A stretch of 15,599 bases of DNA. Source: Micavibrio sp. UBA6139 (GTDB lineage Bacteria; Pseudomonadota; Alphaproteobacteria; Micavibrionales; Micavibrionaceae). This document shows, piece by piece, positions 7,706 to 14,804 of the stretch. Where the stretch lies: NCBI GenBank assembly GCA_002423285.1, contig DIVF01000050.1:1-15599 (forward strand), written 5' to 3'. How positions within the stretch are numbered: the stretch's first letter is position 1; every line of letters starts with the position of its first letter. The notes under the pieces are model-generated. The model was not told the DNA's origin and ran no database searches. It saw only the letters and a list, made by a program, of their open reading frames with translations. A program made the translations under genes and the position numbers.

Positions 7706-9111
7706 ATCTTGCTTCCCCCGCCTAGCACCTTGTAAAGATTAACCAGATTGGCCAGGCGCTGCCGTTCGATCTGAATTTCATTTTGTTGGAACATATAAAG
7801 CTCACGTTGCGAATCAAGGACAGTGAGGAAACTATCAATCCCGGATTTATAGCGGACCTCGGAAATATCATAAACTTTCTGAGCGGCGGCCACGAGACGG
7901 CGCTGTGACTTTAGTTGTTCATCGAGCGTTTCGCGCGCCGCAAGCTCGTCAGAGACTTCGCGGAAGGCGGTTTGAATGGCTTTCTCATAACTGACCACAG
8001 CTTTTTCCTTGCGAATTCCGGCCAGATCAAGATTGGTCTTGTTCCGTCCGGCTTGGAAGATCGGTAGTGTGATTTGCGGCAAGAAGGCCCAGGCACCGCC
8101 TGCGCCGCTGGCAAACAAATCGCCCAGGCTTTGGCTGGCAAAGCCGTATGTGCCGGTGAGTGTGATGCTTGGGAAGAAGGCAGCTCTGGCGGCACCGATG
8201 TCAGCATTGCGCGCCATTAACTCATATTCTGCCTGACGAATATCCGGGCGCATCAGCAGCACTTCGGATGGCAGGCCGGGATCAAGGCTATCCTTAATCG
8301 CCACGTCATCCAATGTCGTTTTCGGCAAAAATGTATTATCTTGTGCAATTCCCATCAGCAGGAACAGCGCGTTTTTATCCTGTGCGACGAAGCGGCTATA
8401 TTGATGCTGGTTAACCCGCGCTGTTTCCACGGCGGTGGCGGCGCGCGCCACATCCTGTTCGGTCGAAACACCTTTTTCCAAGCTTTGAGACAAAATATCA
8501 TAGGTGCGCTGCTGTGCTTCCAGCGTCTTTTGTGTCAGCGACAAAAGCTTCTGATCGGCCAGAAGTTGCAGATAGGCATTCGCCGTTTCCGCAATCAGCG
8601 CACTCCGGACGACAGCTCGAGCTTCCGTTGTCGCCAGATATTCATTGATCGCCGATTCATTGTTGCTGCGAATTTTGCCGAAGAGATCCAATTCGTATGC
8701 GGCAATGCCGAGATTGGCCTCATAAAGCTCTGTTTTTTGCCCCCGGCCAGTGACGCTGCTTTTATCCGAGCTTTGGGCAATTGTTCCATCCCCATTTGCA
8801 TTGACATCAGGGAAGAGATCGGCGCGTTCAATTCGGTAAAGAGCGCGGGCCTCTTCAATATTCAAGGCAGCGGTTTTCAGATCCTTGTTGTTTTGCAGAG
8901 CCGTTCCAATCACCAGATGAAACTCGGGCGAATTAAAAAACGCCTTCCAGTCCATTTCTACAGCCAGATTTTCTCCGGTCTGTAATTCATAGCCCGGTAC
9001 GACATGCCAGCTTTGGGCCGCTGAAAAATCCGGCCGGGAGAAATCAGGGATCATGGTGCAACCGGACAACATCGTTGCCACGAGTAGAAAAGATAAGGGT
9101 TTACGTGTCAT
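7702..9111 (-). CDS. Outer-membrane efflux channel lipoprotein (NodT/OprM family)
   Basis: A 469-residue TolC-like outer-membrane factor forming the exit duct of tripartite pumps. The signal sequence ends in the lipobox LSGC, with Cys18 as the acylation site. It continues with the NodT-type opening around WKAFFNSPEFHLVIGTALQN, the helix RIERADLFPDVNA, and the repeated OEP domain. Markers in the second repeat are LLMRPDIRQAEYELMARNADIGAARAAFFPSITLTG (about 285-320) and VRYKSGIDSFLTVLDSQREL near the end, closing with LVNLYKVLGGG. It lies between the MFS pair upstream and the RND pair downstream and is the only intact channel gene in the window, so it probably serves both pumps. It starts 48 bp after emrB behind a weak purine-rich ribosome binding site. 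Confidence 0.95.
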   Translation of the reverse strand: MTRKPLSFLLVATMLSGCTMIPDFSRPDFSAAQSWHVVPGYELQTGENLAVEMDWKAFFNSPEFHLVIGTALQNNKDLKTAALNIEEARALYRIERADLFPDVNANGDGTIAQSSDKSSVTGRGQKTELYEANLGIAAYELDLFGKIRSNNESAINEYLATTEARAVVRSALIAETANAYLQLLADQKLLSLTQKTLEAQQRTYDILSQSLEKGVSTEQDVARAATAVETARVNQHQYSRFVAQDKNALFLLMGIAQDNTFLPKTTLDDVAIKDSLDPGLPSEVLLMRPDIRQAEYELMARNADIGAARAAFFPSITLTGTYGFASQSLGDLFASGAGGAWAFLPQITLPIFQAGRNKTNLDLAGIRKEKAVVSYEKAIQTAFREVSDELAARETLDEQLKSQRRLVAAAQKVYDISEVRYKSGIDSFLTVLDSQRELYMFQQNEIQIERQRLANLVNLYKVLGGGSKI

Positions 9112-9159
9112 ATTCTTGCTCTTTCTTTTGGTCTTCTGATTGATTTGAACATTCAGCCC

Positions 9160-10704
9160 TCATTCAATCGCCGTAGCGATCTCATCCGCCAGTTCATCCG
9201 GCGTTTCCGCTTTTTTCGGGCCATGAAGCAGCGCCAACAAAGGCACGGAGAACAGGACGACGTACATCATCAACAGAAAATCGTTCAGATAGGCGATTGT
9301 CGAGGCCTGCTTCGTCACTTCCGCATTTAAAAACGCCAGCGCGGTTGTTCCTTCCATACCTGAGATCGAGCCGGTGTAAGCGGACACTATATGTTGCGTA
9401 TTGCCAAACGGAAGCAGATGAGAGACAAGATCGGAATGGCTGACCTGCGTATTGTGGGCCAGCAATGCAAAGACGATAGAAATGCCGACACTGGAGCCGA
9501 TATTCCGCACGAGGCTGAAAATCGCGGCGGCGTCATTACGATAGTGCGGATCAAGCGTCGCGTAGGCCAGCGTACTGAGCGGCACAAAAACAAATCCCAT
9601 GCCAAATCCCTGGATAACGCCTGTATAAACCAGCGTGGAAACGGGTATCTCGGTATTGAACAGGCTCATTTCGTGCAGTGAAAAGGCGGTCAGCAAAAGC
9701 CCAAATAGAATCAGCCAGCGCGCGTCAATCTTTCCGACCAACCGCCCGACCAGAACCATGGCGACCATAACGCCCACGCCGCGCGGCGCGAGCACCATGC
9801 CGGTCAGCAACACGGGATAGCCCATGAGGTTTTGCAAAAACGGCGGCAAGAGCGCCATACTCGCCAGCAGGATGATCCCGACGACAAACATGAGAGCAAG
9901 ACTGACCGCATAGTTACGGTCTTTGAACATGGCCGGTTCCAGAAACGGCTGACTCTTTGCGGTCAGGATGTGAACCACAAAAAGGTAAAAGCTCAACCCG
10001 GCGAGAATGATCTCAGCAATAATTTCTGTCGAAGAAAACCAGTCCAGATTTTGCCCGCGATCCAGCATCATCTGTACTGCCCCAATAGAAAGGGCAAGCA
10101 GAACGAAACCAAAGACGTCAAATTTCCGGTCCGGTTTTTTCTCAGTTTCCTTCATGAATATCCACATTCCCATGAAGGCAGCAATACCAATGGGCACATT
10201 GATGTAAAATACCCAACGCCAGTTATAATATTCGGTCAGCCAGCCGCCCAGCGTCGGCCCTAGGATCGGCCCCAGCATCACGCCGACGCCCCACATGGCC
10301 ATGGCCTGACCGTGTTTTTCCCTGGGGTTGATATCCAGCAGGACGGCCTGTGAGAGCGGCACGAGCGCCGCGCCGAAAACCCCCTGCAAGAGGCGGAAGA
10401 TCACCATTTCAATCAACCCGGTCGCCGTGCCGCATAAAATGGAGGCGAGTGTAAACCCGACCACGCTGATCATAAAAAGGCGTTTACGGCCCAGCCGGGC
10501 GGCCAGAATGCCGACAGGTGCCGTCATGATGGCGGCGGCCACAATATAGGATGTTAAAATCCATGTTGCCTGTTCCTGCGTGGCGCTGAGAGAGCCCTGC
10601 ATATGCGGCAGGGCGACATTGGCGATAGTCGTATCCAGCGCCTGCATGATCGTGGCGAGCATGATGGAAATCGTCACCATGCGTTTCTGGAAAAGACTAT
10701 CCAT
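9160..10704 (-). CDS. emrB: MFS multidrug transporter, DHA2 (EmrB/QacA) family
   Basis: A 514-residue drug:H+ antiporter of the 14-TM DHA2 family, which works with EmrA and an outer-membrane channel. Signature motifs, numbered from ATG 10704, are LDTTIANVALP at 23-33 (motif D1), GILAARLGRKRLF at 65-77 (motif A), and GVMLGPILGPTLGGWL at 141-156 (antiporter motif C). FYINVPIGI follows at 166-174. The C-terminal half shows further hydrophobic segments up to about residue 495, ending in an acidic tail. The same frame extends to a TTG at 10725, inside emrA. I chose ATG 10704 because it sits 4 bp after the emrA stop, has GAGGA/AGGGA upstream and gives the length of E. coli EmrB. The local base composition appears more GC-rich than the RND pump gene. 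Confidence 0.96.
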   Translation of the reverse strand: MDSLFQKRMVTISIMLATIMQALDTTIANVALPHMQGSLSATQEQATWILTSYIVAAAIMTAPVGILAARLGRKRLFMISVVGFTLASILCGTATGLIEMVIFRLLQGVFGAALVPLSQAVLLDINPREKHGQAMAMWGVGVMLGPILGPTLGGWLTEYYNWRWVFYINVPIGIAAFMGMWIFMKETEKKPDRKFDVFGFVLLALSIGAVQMMLDRGQNLDWFSSTEIIAEIILAGLSFYLFVVHILTAKSQPFLEPAMFKDRNYAVSLALMFVVGIILLASMALLPPFLQNLMGYPVLLTGMVLAPRGVGVMVAMVLVGRLVGKIDARWLILFGLLLTAFSLHEMSLFNTEIPVSTLVYTGVIQGFGMGFVFVPLSTLAYATLDPHYRNDAAAIFSLVRNIGSSVGISIVFALLAHNTQVSHSDLVSHLLPFGNTQHIVSAYTGSISGMEGTTALAFLNAEVTKQASTIAYLNDFLLMMYVVLFSVPLLALLHGPKKAETPDELADEIATAIE

Positions 10705-10708
10705 ATCC

Positions 10709-11776
10709 TCATTGTCCCTGGGCAAAGGCGTTTTGCATCGGGCTATGGGGGTAATGACCGATATCTATGCTGACATGGGTGCTCATGCCTGTACGCAGCG
10801 GCAGATCTTCCGGCCCCGGATCCACAGCGATCCGCACAGCGATGCGCTGTACGACCTTGACCCAGTTTCCGGTGGCGTTCTGGGCGGGCAGCACAGAAAA
10901 TTCCGAACCCGTGGCCGGGCTGACACTTTCCACATGCCCTTGCCATTCATGACCTGGATATGTATCAACTTCAATCGTGACCGGCTGGCCGATCTTCACA
11001 TCGGTCAACTCTGTTTCCTTGTAATTGGCTTCGATCCAGACATTGTTGCCGCCCACCAGATTAAGCAGCGGTACGCCCTCACGCGCATAGTCGCCTATTT
11101 GCGGCGCCGCGCCGATCATACCGTCTACGGGGGCCTTCACAGTCGTCCGGGCCAGATTCAGTTCCGCGTCATGCAGTGTCGCCTGAGCTTTTTGATAGAG
11201 AGGGTGTTCTTCCGGTTTGATATCCGGATCACCAGTCAATGCCGCCAGGATACCGTTAATTTCTTCCTGAATAGCTAAAACGGCTTTAATGGCCAAATCA
11301 CGCCGACGCTTTGTATCGCTGAATTCTGTTTGTGCAACAGCCCCTTTTTTAGCCAGATCAATCCTGCGCTCATATTCTTCCCGCGCAAAATCAACCTCGA
11401 CCTGTGCCTTAGCCATATCCTCCAGCTTCTGACGATACTGCGCTTTGAGTTGTTCAATGCCCGTATAAGCATTGGCGACATCCGCGCGGGCCTCCTCCAC
11501 TGCGATCTGATAGGAAGCAGGGTCTATCACAAACAATATATCCCCGGTATGCACATTCTGATTGTCTGTGACGGGGACGGACATAATCGTACCGTCCACC
11601 TGGGGCGTAATAAGGATTTTAGCCGCCTTGACATAGGCATTATCCGTTGCAATATACCGTCCGCTCGTCATATAGAGCCATGCGCAGGCGACAAGAACGA
11701 TAAAAACGCCGCCAAACATCAGGATGCGGCGCGTTAAACTTTTCCTCCCGTTTTGTTTTTCATTGTTTTCACTCAT
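10709..11776 (-). CDS. emrA: EmrA-type membrane fusion protein (HlyD family)
   Basis: A 355-residue periplasmic adaptor for the MFS pump. There is a short cytoplasmic N-terminus, then a TM anchor at about residues 16-37. The EmrA signature YIATDNAYVKA follows at 41-51, with a first lipoyl half around ITPQVDGTI...VHTGDILFVIDP. A long A/E/K/R-rich coiled-coil hairpin covers about 85-200, and a second lipoyl half includes TVKAPVDGMIG. NVWIEANYKETELTDVKIGQPV and a C-terminal beta domain with PLRTGMSTHVSID complete it. The frame is open back to a TTG at 11797. ATG 11776 is preferred because it has AAGGA about 7 nt upstream and overlaps the marR stop by 8 bp (ATGAGTGA). The stop lies 4 bp before the emrB ATG. 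Confidence 0.95.
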   Translation of the reverse strand: MSENNEKQNGRKSLTRRILMFGGVFIVLVACAWLYMTSGRYIATDNAYVKAAKILITPQVDGTIMSVPVTDNQNVHTGDILFVIDPASYQIAVEEARADVANAYTGIEQLKAQYRQKLEDMAKAQVEVDFAREEYERRIDLAKKGAVAQTEFSDTKRRRDLAIKAVLAIQEEINGILAALTGDPDIKPEEHPLYQKAQATLHDAELNLARTTVKAPVDGMIGAAPQIGDYAREGVPLLNLVGGNNVWIEANYKETELTDVKIGQPVTIEVDTYPGHEWQGHVESVSPATGSEFSVLPAQNATGNWVKVVQRIAVRIAVDPGPEDLPLRTGMSTHVSIDIGHYPHSPMQNAFAQGQ

Positions 11777-12224
11777 TGTTTTGTCCTTCTTCACCAATCA
11801 GGTTTTTGCGCATCACAAAAAGAGCGCGCAGCATTATTTCCTGCTCTGTTTCAGAAACTCCACTCAATGCCTGCGCCCGTATCGCGCTCCCGTGCTTTTG
11901 CATTTTCGTTAAAATCGGCCCGGCCTTATCTGTCAGATATAAATTGATCGCACGCCTGTCTGCAGGATCGGGGCGGCGCTCGACCCATCCCGCAGCTTCC
12001 ATCCGGTCAATCAGACGCCCGATGCTGATGGGCTGCACTTCAAGAATATCGGCCAATTCACTTTGCTTCATGCCCTGATTGCGGGAAATATGGATCAACG
12101 CCAGCCATTGCGCCTGTGTCAGTTCAAGCTCCTGAACACGGCGGTTGAAATTGCGCCGCATAAGCCGCGCGACATCGTTTAAGACAAATCCGAGGCTCTG
12201 CTCCGGTTTATAAGTTTGGGGCAT
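11769..12224 (-). CDS. MarR-family transcriptional repressor of the efflux operon
   Basis: A 151-residue MarR-type dimeric winged-helix regulator, which typically represses its own operon and is released by ligand. Evidence: the N-terminal dimerisation helices (LGFVLNDVARLMRRNFNRRV, 11-30), LTQAQWLALIHI at 35-46, the HTH with QSELADILEVQPISIGRLIDR at 54-74, and the wing motif ERRPDPADRRAINLYLT at 82-98. The frame is open upstream to 12296, but those codons cover the promoter. ATG 12224, with GAGGA 11 nt upstream, is the sensible start. It is the first gene of the operon and overlaps emrA by 8 bp. Its control of all downstream pump genes is inferred from the single upstream promoter and the operator-like palindrome. 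Confidence 0.94.
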   Translation of the reverse strand: MPQTYKPEQSLGFVLNDVARLMRRNFNRRVQELELTQAQWLALIHISRNQGMKQSELADILEVQPISIGRLIDRMEAAGWVERRPDPADRRAINLYLTDKAGPILTKMQKHGSAIRAQALSGVSETEQEIMLRALFVMRKNLIGEEGQNNE

Positions 12225-12254
12225 TATTTTAGGCTTCCTCCATAAAATAGAATG

Positions 12255-12267
12255 TGTATTATATACA
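12255..12267. promoter_or_regulatory. Palindromic operator candidate for the MarR repressor
   Basis: TGTATTATATACA is a perfect palindrome of 5-bp arms (TGTAT and ATACA) around TAT. It extends imperfectly to 17 bp, with ATG at 12252 and CAT ending at 12268. It covers the whole -10 hexamer of the marR promoter, so binding there would exclude RNA polymerase. The AT-rich centre and size fit MarR-family operators. The assignment rests on position and symmetry. Confidence 0.65.
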
Positions 12268-12286
12268 TGCTTACTATATTTGGCAA
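12258..12286 (-). promoter_or_regulatory. Sigma-70-type promoter of the marR-emrAB-channel-RND operon
   Basis: On the minus strand, -35 TTGCCA (12286-12281) is followed by a 17-bp spacer and a perfect -10 TATAAT (12263-12258). This lies 34 bp upstream of the marR ATG. It is the best promoter match I found in the window. No comparable promoter was noticed inside the operon, where most junctions are overlaps, so it may drive all seven genes. Confidence 0.8.
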
Positions 12287-12377
12287 TCACCCACAAAATT
12301 TGCGGAAGCTATGTTTACCGCCAAATGATAGCAGTTAATTATTTGATTTTATTGATAATTAATAATGTGAGGGGGCT

Positions 12378-12828
12378 ATGGCGAGAGACCGCTCCGTAGG
12401 AATTGACGAAGATAGCCTTGGGGGCGGTGCTGGCATCTGGTCGCTCGGATCATCGCTCTTCGAGCCGCTGCTGGATTTCGGACGCATCGAAGGGCAGATT
12501 AAAGTATCTGAGGCAAGACAGGCACAGGCGTTTCATGCTTATAAACAGACTGTGATTGAAGCGTTGGGCGAAGTGGAGACGGCGCTTTCCAACATTAACA
12601 AAGAAAACCAGACGCGGCTTGCCCTACAGGAAGCGGTTGATAGCGCCGCTAAGACCGTGGAAAAATCCCGTACGCGGTATAAAAGCGGAGTCTCTGACTT
12701 CACGGAAGTTCTGCAATCCGAACAGCAGCTTTACGAGATCAACAGCAATCTTGTTGCCTCGGAAGCCAAAGTCTCGCAATATATGATCGCCCCTTTATAA
12801 GGCATTAGCGATGGGAATAGAGCAATAA
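12378..12828 (+). pseudogene. Remnant of a second outer-membrane efflux channel (C-terminal OEP half, frameshifted)
   Basis: An open frame of 140 codons (12378-12800) matches only the last third of a NodT/TolC-type channel. The matching markers are GGGAGIWSLGSSLFEPLLDFGRI (the 'GAGIWSFGP...PIFD.GR' segment), a long helix with EALGEVETALS, then SRTRYKSGVSDFTEVLQSEQ. A complete protein would need roughly 300 more N-terminal residues, and an in-frame stop lies just upstream at 12363. At the end the frame reads MIAPL and stops. If one C is removed from the CCCC run at 12790-12793, it continues ALYKALAMGIEQ to a TAA at 12828, matching the family ending 'ALYKALGGG'. The copy is thus both 5'-truncated and frameshifted. 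It is divergent from marR and only distantly like the intact channel at 7702-9111, so it is not a recent duplicate of it. Confidence 0.8.
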
Positions 12829-12945
12829 AAAGATATAAACTGTAATGAGAATGCCAGTACCGGAAAGAAACAGCGTACCGCCTGTGTAGCTTTTTACTAT
12901 CACTGTTTATCTTAACCGAAACACTTTCACCACAAGGAGACTAAA

Positions 12946-13392
12946 ATGACAAAAAGTTCATCAACACTGCCTGATTTTAAATTCTTTGGCTTTGACTTCA
13001 TCAACAGCGTTATGCCGTTCGATTTCAGCGGCCTTGGAGAAACACACCGCACGCATATCGAGATCATGATGGAAATGCATCAGAAGACCATCAAGAATAT
13101 GCAAGCTATCGGCCAGCGTCAGGTACAGATATTTTCCAGCATCATGGGAGACCAGACAAGCATCGCCCAGAAATTACTGGCAACGGGAACGATGGAAGAA
13201 AAAGTTGCCCAGCAAACCGATCTGGTTAACAAATCTATTAAAAGCGCAGTCGAGGGCTGGAGTGAACTGACAGATTTGGTCAGGGAATCAAACAAGGAAA
13301 CTTTTGAAATGCTCGGCAAACATGTTTCCTCGACGTTGACAGAGATCAATGCTACCGCTCAAAAGAAAGTCCCAAAAGATAAAGCGGCTTGA
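12946..13392 (+). CDS. Phasin-family protein
   Basis: A 148-residue mostly helical protein of the phasin type (Phasin_2-like). Phasins coat polyhydroxyalkanoate granules, though many relatives have other or unknown roles. The evidence is the hydrophobic opening DFKFFGFDFINSVMPFDF (10-27), then uninterrupted amphipathic helices rich in Q, M, K and E. These include EIMMEMHQKTIKNMQAIGQRQ and ELTDLVRESNKETFEMLGKH, ending in a Lys-rich tail. No signal peptide or membrane helix is present, so it is cytoplasmic. The ATG is well supported by AAGGAG 8 nt upstream. No polyester synthase gene is in the window. The LpxR-like gene starts 13 bp downstream, so the two may be co-transcribed. The family call is made from composition and pattern, not from a catalytic motif. 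Confidence 0.75.
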   Translation: MTKSSSTLPDFKFFGFDFINSVMPFDFSGLGETHRTHIEIMMEMHQKTIKNMQAIGQRQVQIFSSIMGDQTSIAQKLLATGTMEEKVAQQTDLVNKSIKSAVEGWSELTDLVRESNKETFEMLGKHVSSTLTEINATAQKKVPKDKAA

Positions 13393-13405
13393 TTGAATCT
13401 TTCGT

Positions 13406-14464
13406 ATGAAACAGCACATAACTTCAATTTTTTTTATTCTCGCCTTTACCGGAGCATCCCTTGCACTTTCGGCATCCGCGTATGCGGAAAGTGCAAGGGA
13501 TGCAATCTTGAAGGATAAGGTTGCCAATGGCATAGCGACGCAGGAGAAGAAACGCTATGTCACGCTGACCGTTGAAAACGATCTTTTTAGCGGTACGGAT
13601 CGCAATTATACAAACGGGCTGCGGCTCGGATGGTTCGATCTGGGCGCGAAACCGCCCGGCCTTACGAGAAAAATAGAAGATATGGTCCCCTTCTTCAAAA
13701 CCAATGAGACCACATCCACTTTTTATTCCATCGGCCAGAACATGTTTACGCCTGAGGATGTCGAGTCTTCTGTGCAAGACCCGAATGACCGGCCTTGGGC
13801 GGCATTTCTCTATGGTTCTATGGGAACGATCACCCTCAAGGATGAAGGATATGTTGACGAGCTGGAGTTGACACTCGGCGTTGTAGGGCCGATGGCTCTC
13901 GGAGAGCAAGCGCAGAAAACCATCCATAGCCTTATTAACAGCACCAACCCCAAAGGGTGGGATAATCAGCTCAAGAACGAACCCGGCCTGATGGTTTCCT
14001 GGCAGCGGCGCTGGCCTGAACAGTTCAAAGTCGATGTCGGTGATCTTTTTCTCGCCGCGTCCCCTCATGCTGGCGTGACGCTTGGCAATATTTATACTTA
14101 CGGCAATATCGGCGGTATGGTTAAATTGTCCTCGGAACACAGCCGATGGGACGACAAGCCGCTTCAGGTCAAACCCGCCATGCCCGGCACGGGATTTTTT
14201 GTTCCTTCTGACACGCCGCAATGGGAAGTGTTTGCGGGTGTAGAAGGCCGTGCCGTTGCGCGTAATATTTTTCTCGACGGCAATACATTCGCGGACAGCC
14301 ATAGCGTCGATAAAAAACCTTTCGTGGCGGATTTGAGCGCAGGGGTCGCCTTCACTTGGGGGCCAACGCGCCTCAGCTACACCGCCACCTATCGCACCAA
14401 GGAATTTGATACCCAAGAGGACGCTGCGGTCTTCGGCGGTGTAAGCCTAGGTTATAATTTTTAG
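13406..14464 (+). CDS. lpxR: LpxR-type outer-membrane lipid A deacylase (DUF2219 family)
   Basis: A 352-residue outer-membrane beta-barrel enzyme. Characterised LpxR removes the 3'-acyloxyacyl group of lipid A at the cell surface. A signal peptide covers residues 1-27 with cleavage after AYA. The family opening TVENDLFSGTDRNYTNGLRL (55-74) contains Asn58/Asp59 and Thr69, which appear to correspond to the Asn/Asp/Thr of the known active site. QNMFTPEDV (111-119), NDRPWAAFLYG (127-137) and SPHAGVTLGNIYTY (219-232), with His221 as the likely catalytic histidine, follow in the usual order. The protein ends in a C-terminal Phe (GYNF), as outer-membrane barrels do. Length fits the family. It starts 13 bp after the phasin-like gene without a strong ribosome binding site. 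A 17-bp perfect inverted repeat occupies codons 17-33. Activity is inferred from the family. Confidence 0.88.
   Translation: MKQHITSIFFILAFTGASLALSASAYAESARDAILKDKVANGIATQEKKRYVTLTVENDLFSGTDRNYTNGLRLGWFDLGAKPPGLTRKIEDMVPFFKTNETTSTFYSIGQNMFTPEDVESSVQDPNDRPWAAFLYGSMGTITLKDEGYVDELELTLGVVGPMALGEQAQKTIHSLINSTNPKGWDNQLKNEPGLMVSWQRRWPEQFKVDVGDLFLAASPHAGVTLGNIYTYGNIGGMVKLSSEHSRWDDKPLQVKPAMPGTGFFVPSDTPQWEVFAGVEGRAVARNIFLDGNTFADSHSVDKKPFVADLSAGVAFTWGPTRLSYTATYRTKEFDTQEDAAVFGGVSLGYNF
13454..13503 (+). repeat. Perfect 17-bp inverted repeat inside the lpxR signal-peptide region
   Basis: GCATCCCTTGCACTTTC (13454-13470) is repeated exactly in inverse orientation as GAAAGTGCAAGGGATGC (13487-13503). After one mismatch the stem continues with GCAT/ATGC (13472-13475 / 13482-13485) around a 6-nt loop. 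The potential RNA hairpin is 50 nt long with 21 base pairs. It encodes residues 17-33, the end of the signal peptide and the cleavage site. No T-run follows. Confidence 0.85.
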
Positions 14465-14567
14465 TGGTTGTTTCTTGGGATTTCTTCAGCGATCCAGCCC
14501 AACCGCGCAATCGGATAAAGAGAATAGTTAGCACGGACTTCAAATAAAGAGCTTTTTAGCGCGGTAG

Positions 14568-14615
14568 TGGAGAAAATTGGCCCCCGAAAAAAGCCGAAAA
14601 ATTGATCCCTAAAAA
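14568..14615. mobile_element. Possible terminal-repeat remnant of an IS21-like insertion sequence
   Basis: A TG dinucleotide at 14568 is followed by two imperfect direct repeats, AAAATTGGCCCCCGAAAAA (from 14573) and AAAATTGATCCCTAAAAA (from 14598), about 25 bp apart. IS21-family ends begin with TG and carry several short repeats of this TTGG(N)CCCC type. No transposase fragment is present, so this would be a solo end or scar. Low confidence. Confidence 0.3.
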
Positions 14616-14731
14616 GATGAACTATTACAATTGCTTACAACGGAGAATTTTTATATGATTGAGTCCGTATGCTGCACCATTTATCCTCATAATATATTTT
14701 GAATTATATTGAGGCTTGTTCCCGTGGATTT

Positions 14732-14775
14732 TTGAGGCGGCTTAAGTATAATCGATATAATAGTTTTATTATATC
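14732..14775 (+). promoter_or_regulatory. Probable ktrA promoter with a 9-bp hairpin over the -10 region
   Basis: TTGAGG (14732-14737) lies 18 bp upstream of TATAAT (14756-14761), a plausible sigma-70 pair. The -10 box is inside a perfect inverted repeat: GATATAATA (14754-14762) and TATTATATC (14767-14775) around GTTT. This could be an operator. Another TATAAT at 14747-14752 lacks a well-spaced -35. The ktrA ATG follows 29 bp after the hairpin without a clear Shine-Dalgarno. Confidence 0.5.
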
Positions 14776-14804
14776 AGTAAACCTTATTCATCGTTAGATG
14801 CCTC

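Larger units (their letters stand above)
14465..14804. other. 340-bp non-coding, repeat-rich gap between lpxR and ktrA
   Basis: I see no convincing gene here on either strand. It contains a possible insertion-sequence end (14568-14615), an imperfect AT-rich stem with CCTCA/TGAGG ends at 14685-14714 (10 bp with a 2-nt bulge, 8-nt loop), and a promoter plus 9-bp hairpin for ktrA (14732-14775). The AT content rises sharply after about 14600, unlike the flanking coding DNA. Confidence 0.6.

Noticed and set aside
8341..8985. A 214-codon plus-strand frame opposite the outer-membrane channel gene
   Set aside because: Antisense to a clear NodT-family lipoprotein; no features of its own.
10705..10725. 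TTG start for emrB inside emrA
   Set aside because: ATG 10704 gives the expected N-terminus and spacing; the upstream TTG adds seven non-conserved residues.
10580..11278. A 232-codon plus-strand open frame opposite emrA/emrB
   Set aside because: Antisense shadow in GC-rich coding DNA, without a ribosome binding site or recognisable domain.
12225..12296. Extended N-terminus for the MarR protein (24 more codons)
   Set aside because: These codons would cover the promoter and operator, and they lack family resemblance. ATG 12224 has a ribosome binding site.
13424..14416. A 330-codon open frame on the minus strand opposite the LpxR-type gene
   Set aside because: It is fully antisense to a protein with signal peptide, family motifs and barrel ending, and its own translation shows no recognisable domain. 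Part of its resemblance to the LpxR signal peptide comes only from the inverted repeat at 13454-13503.
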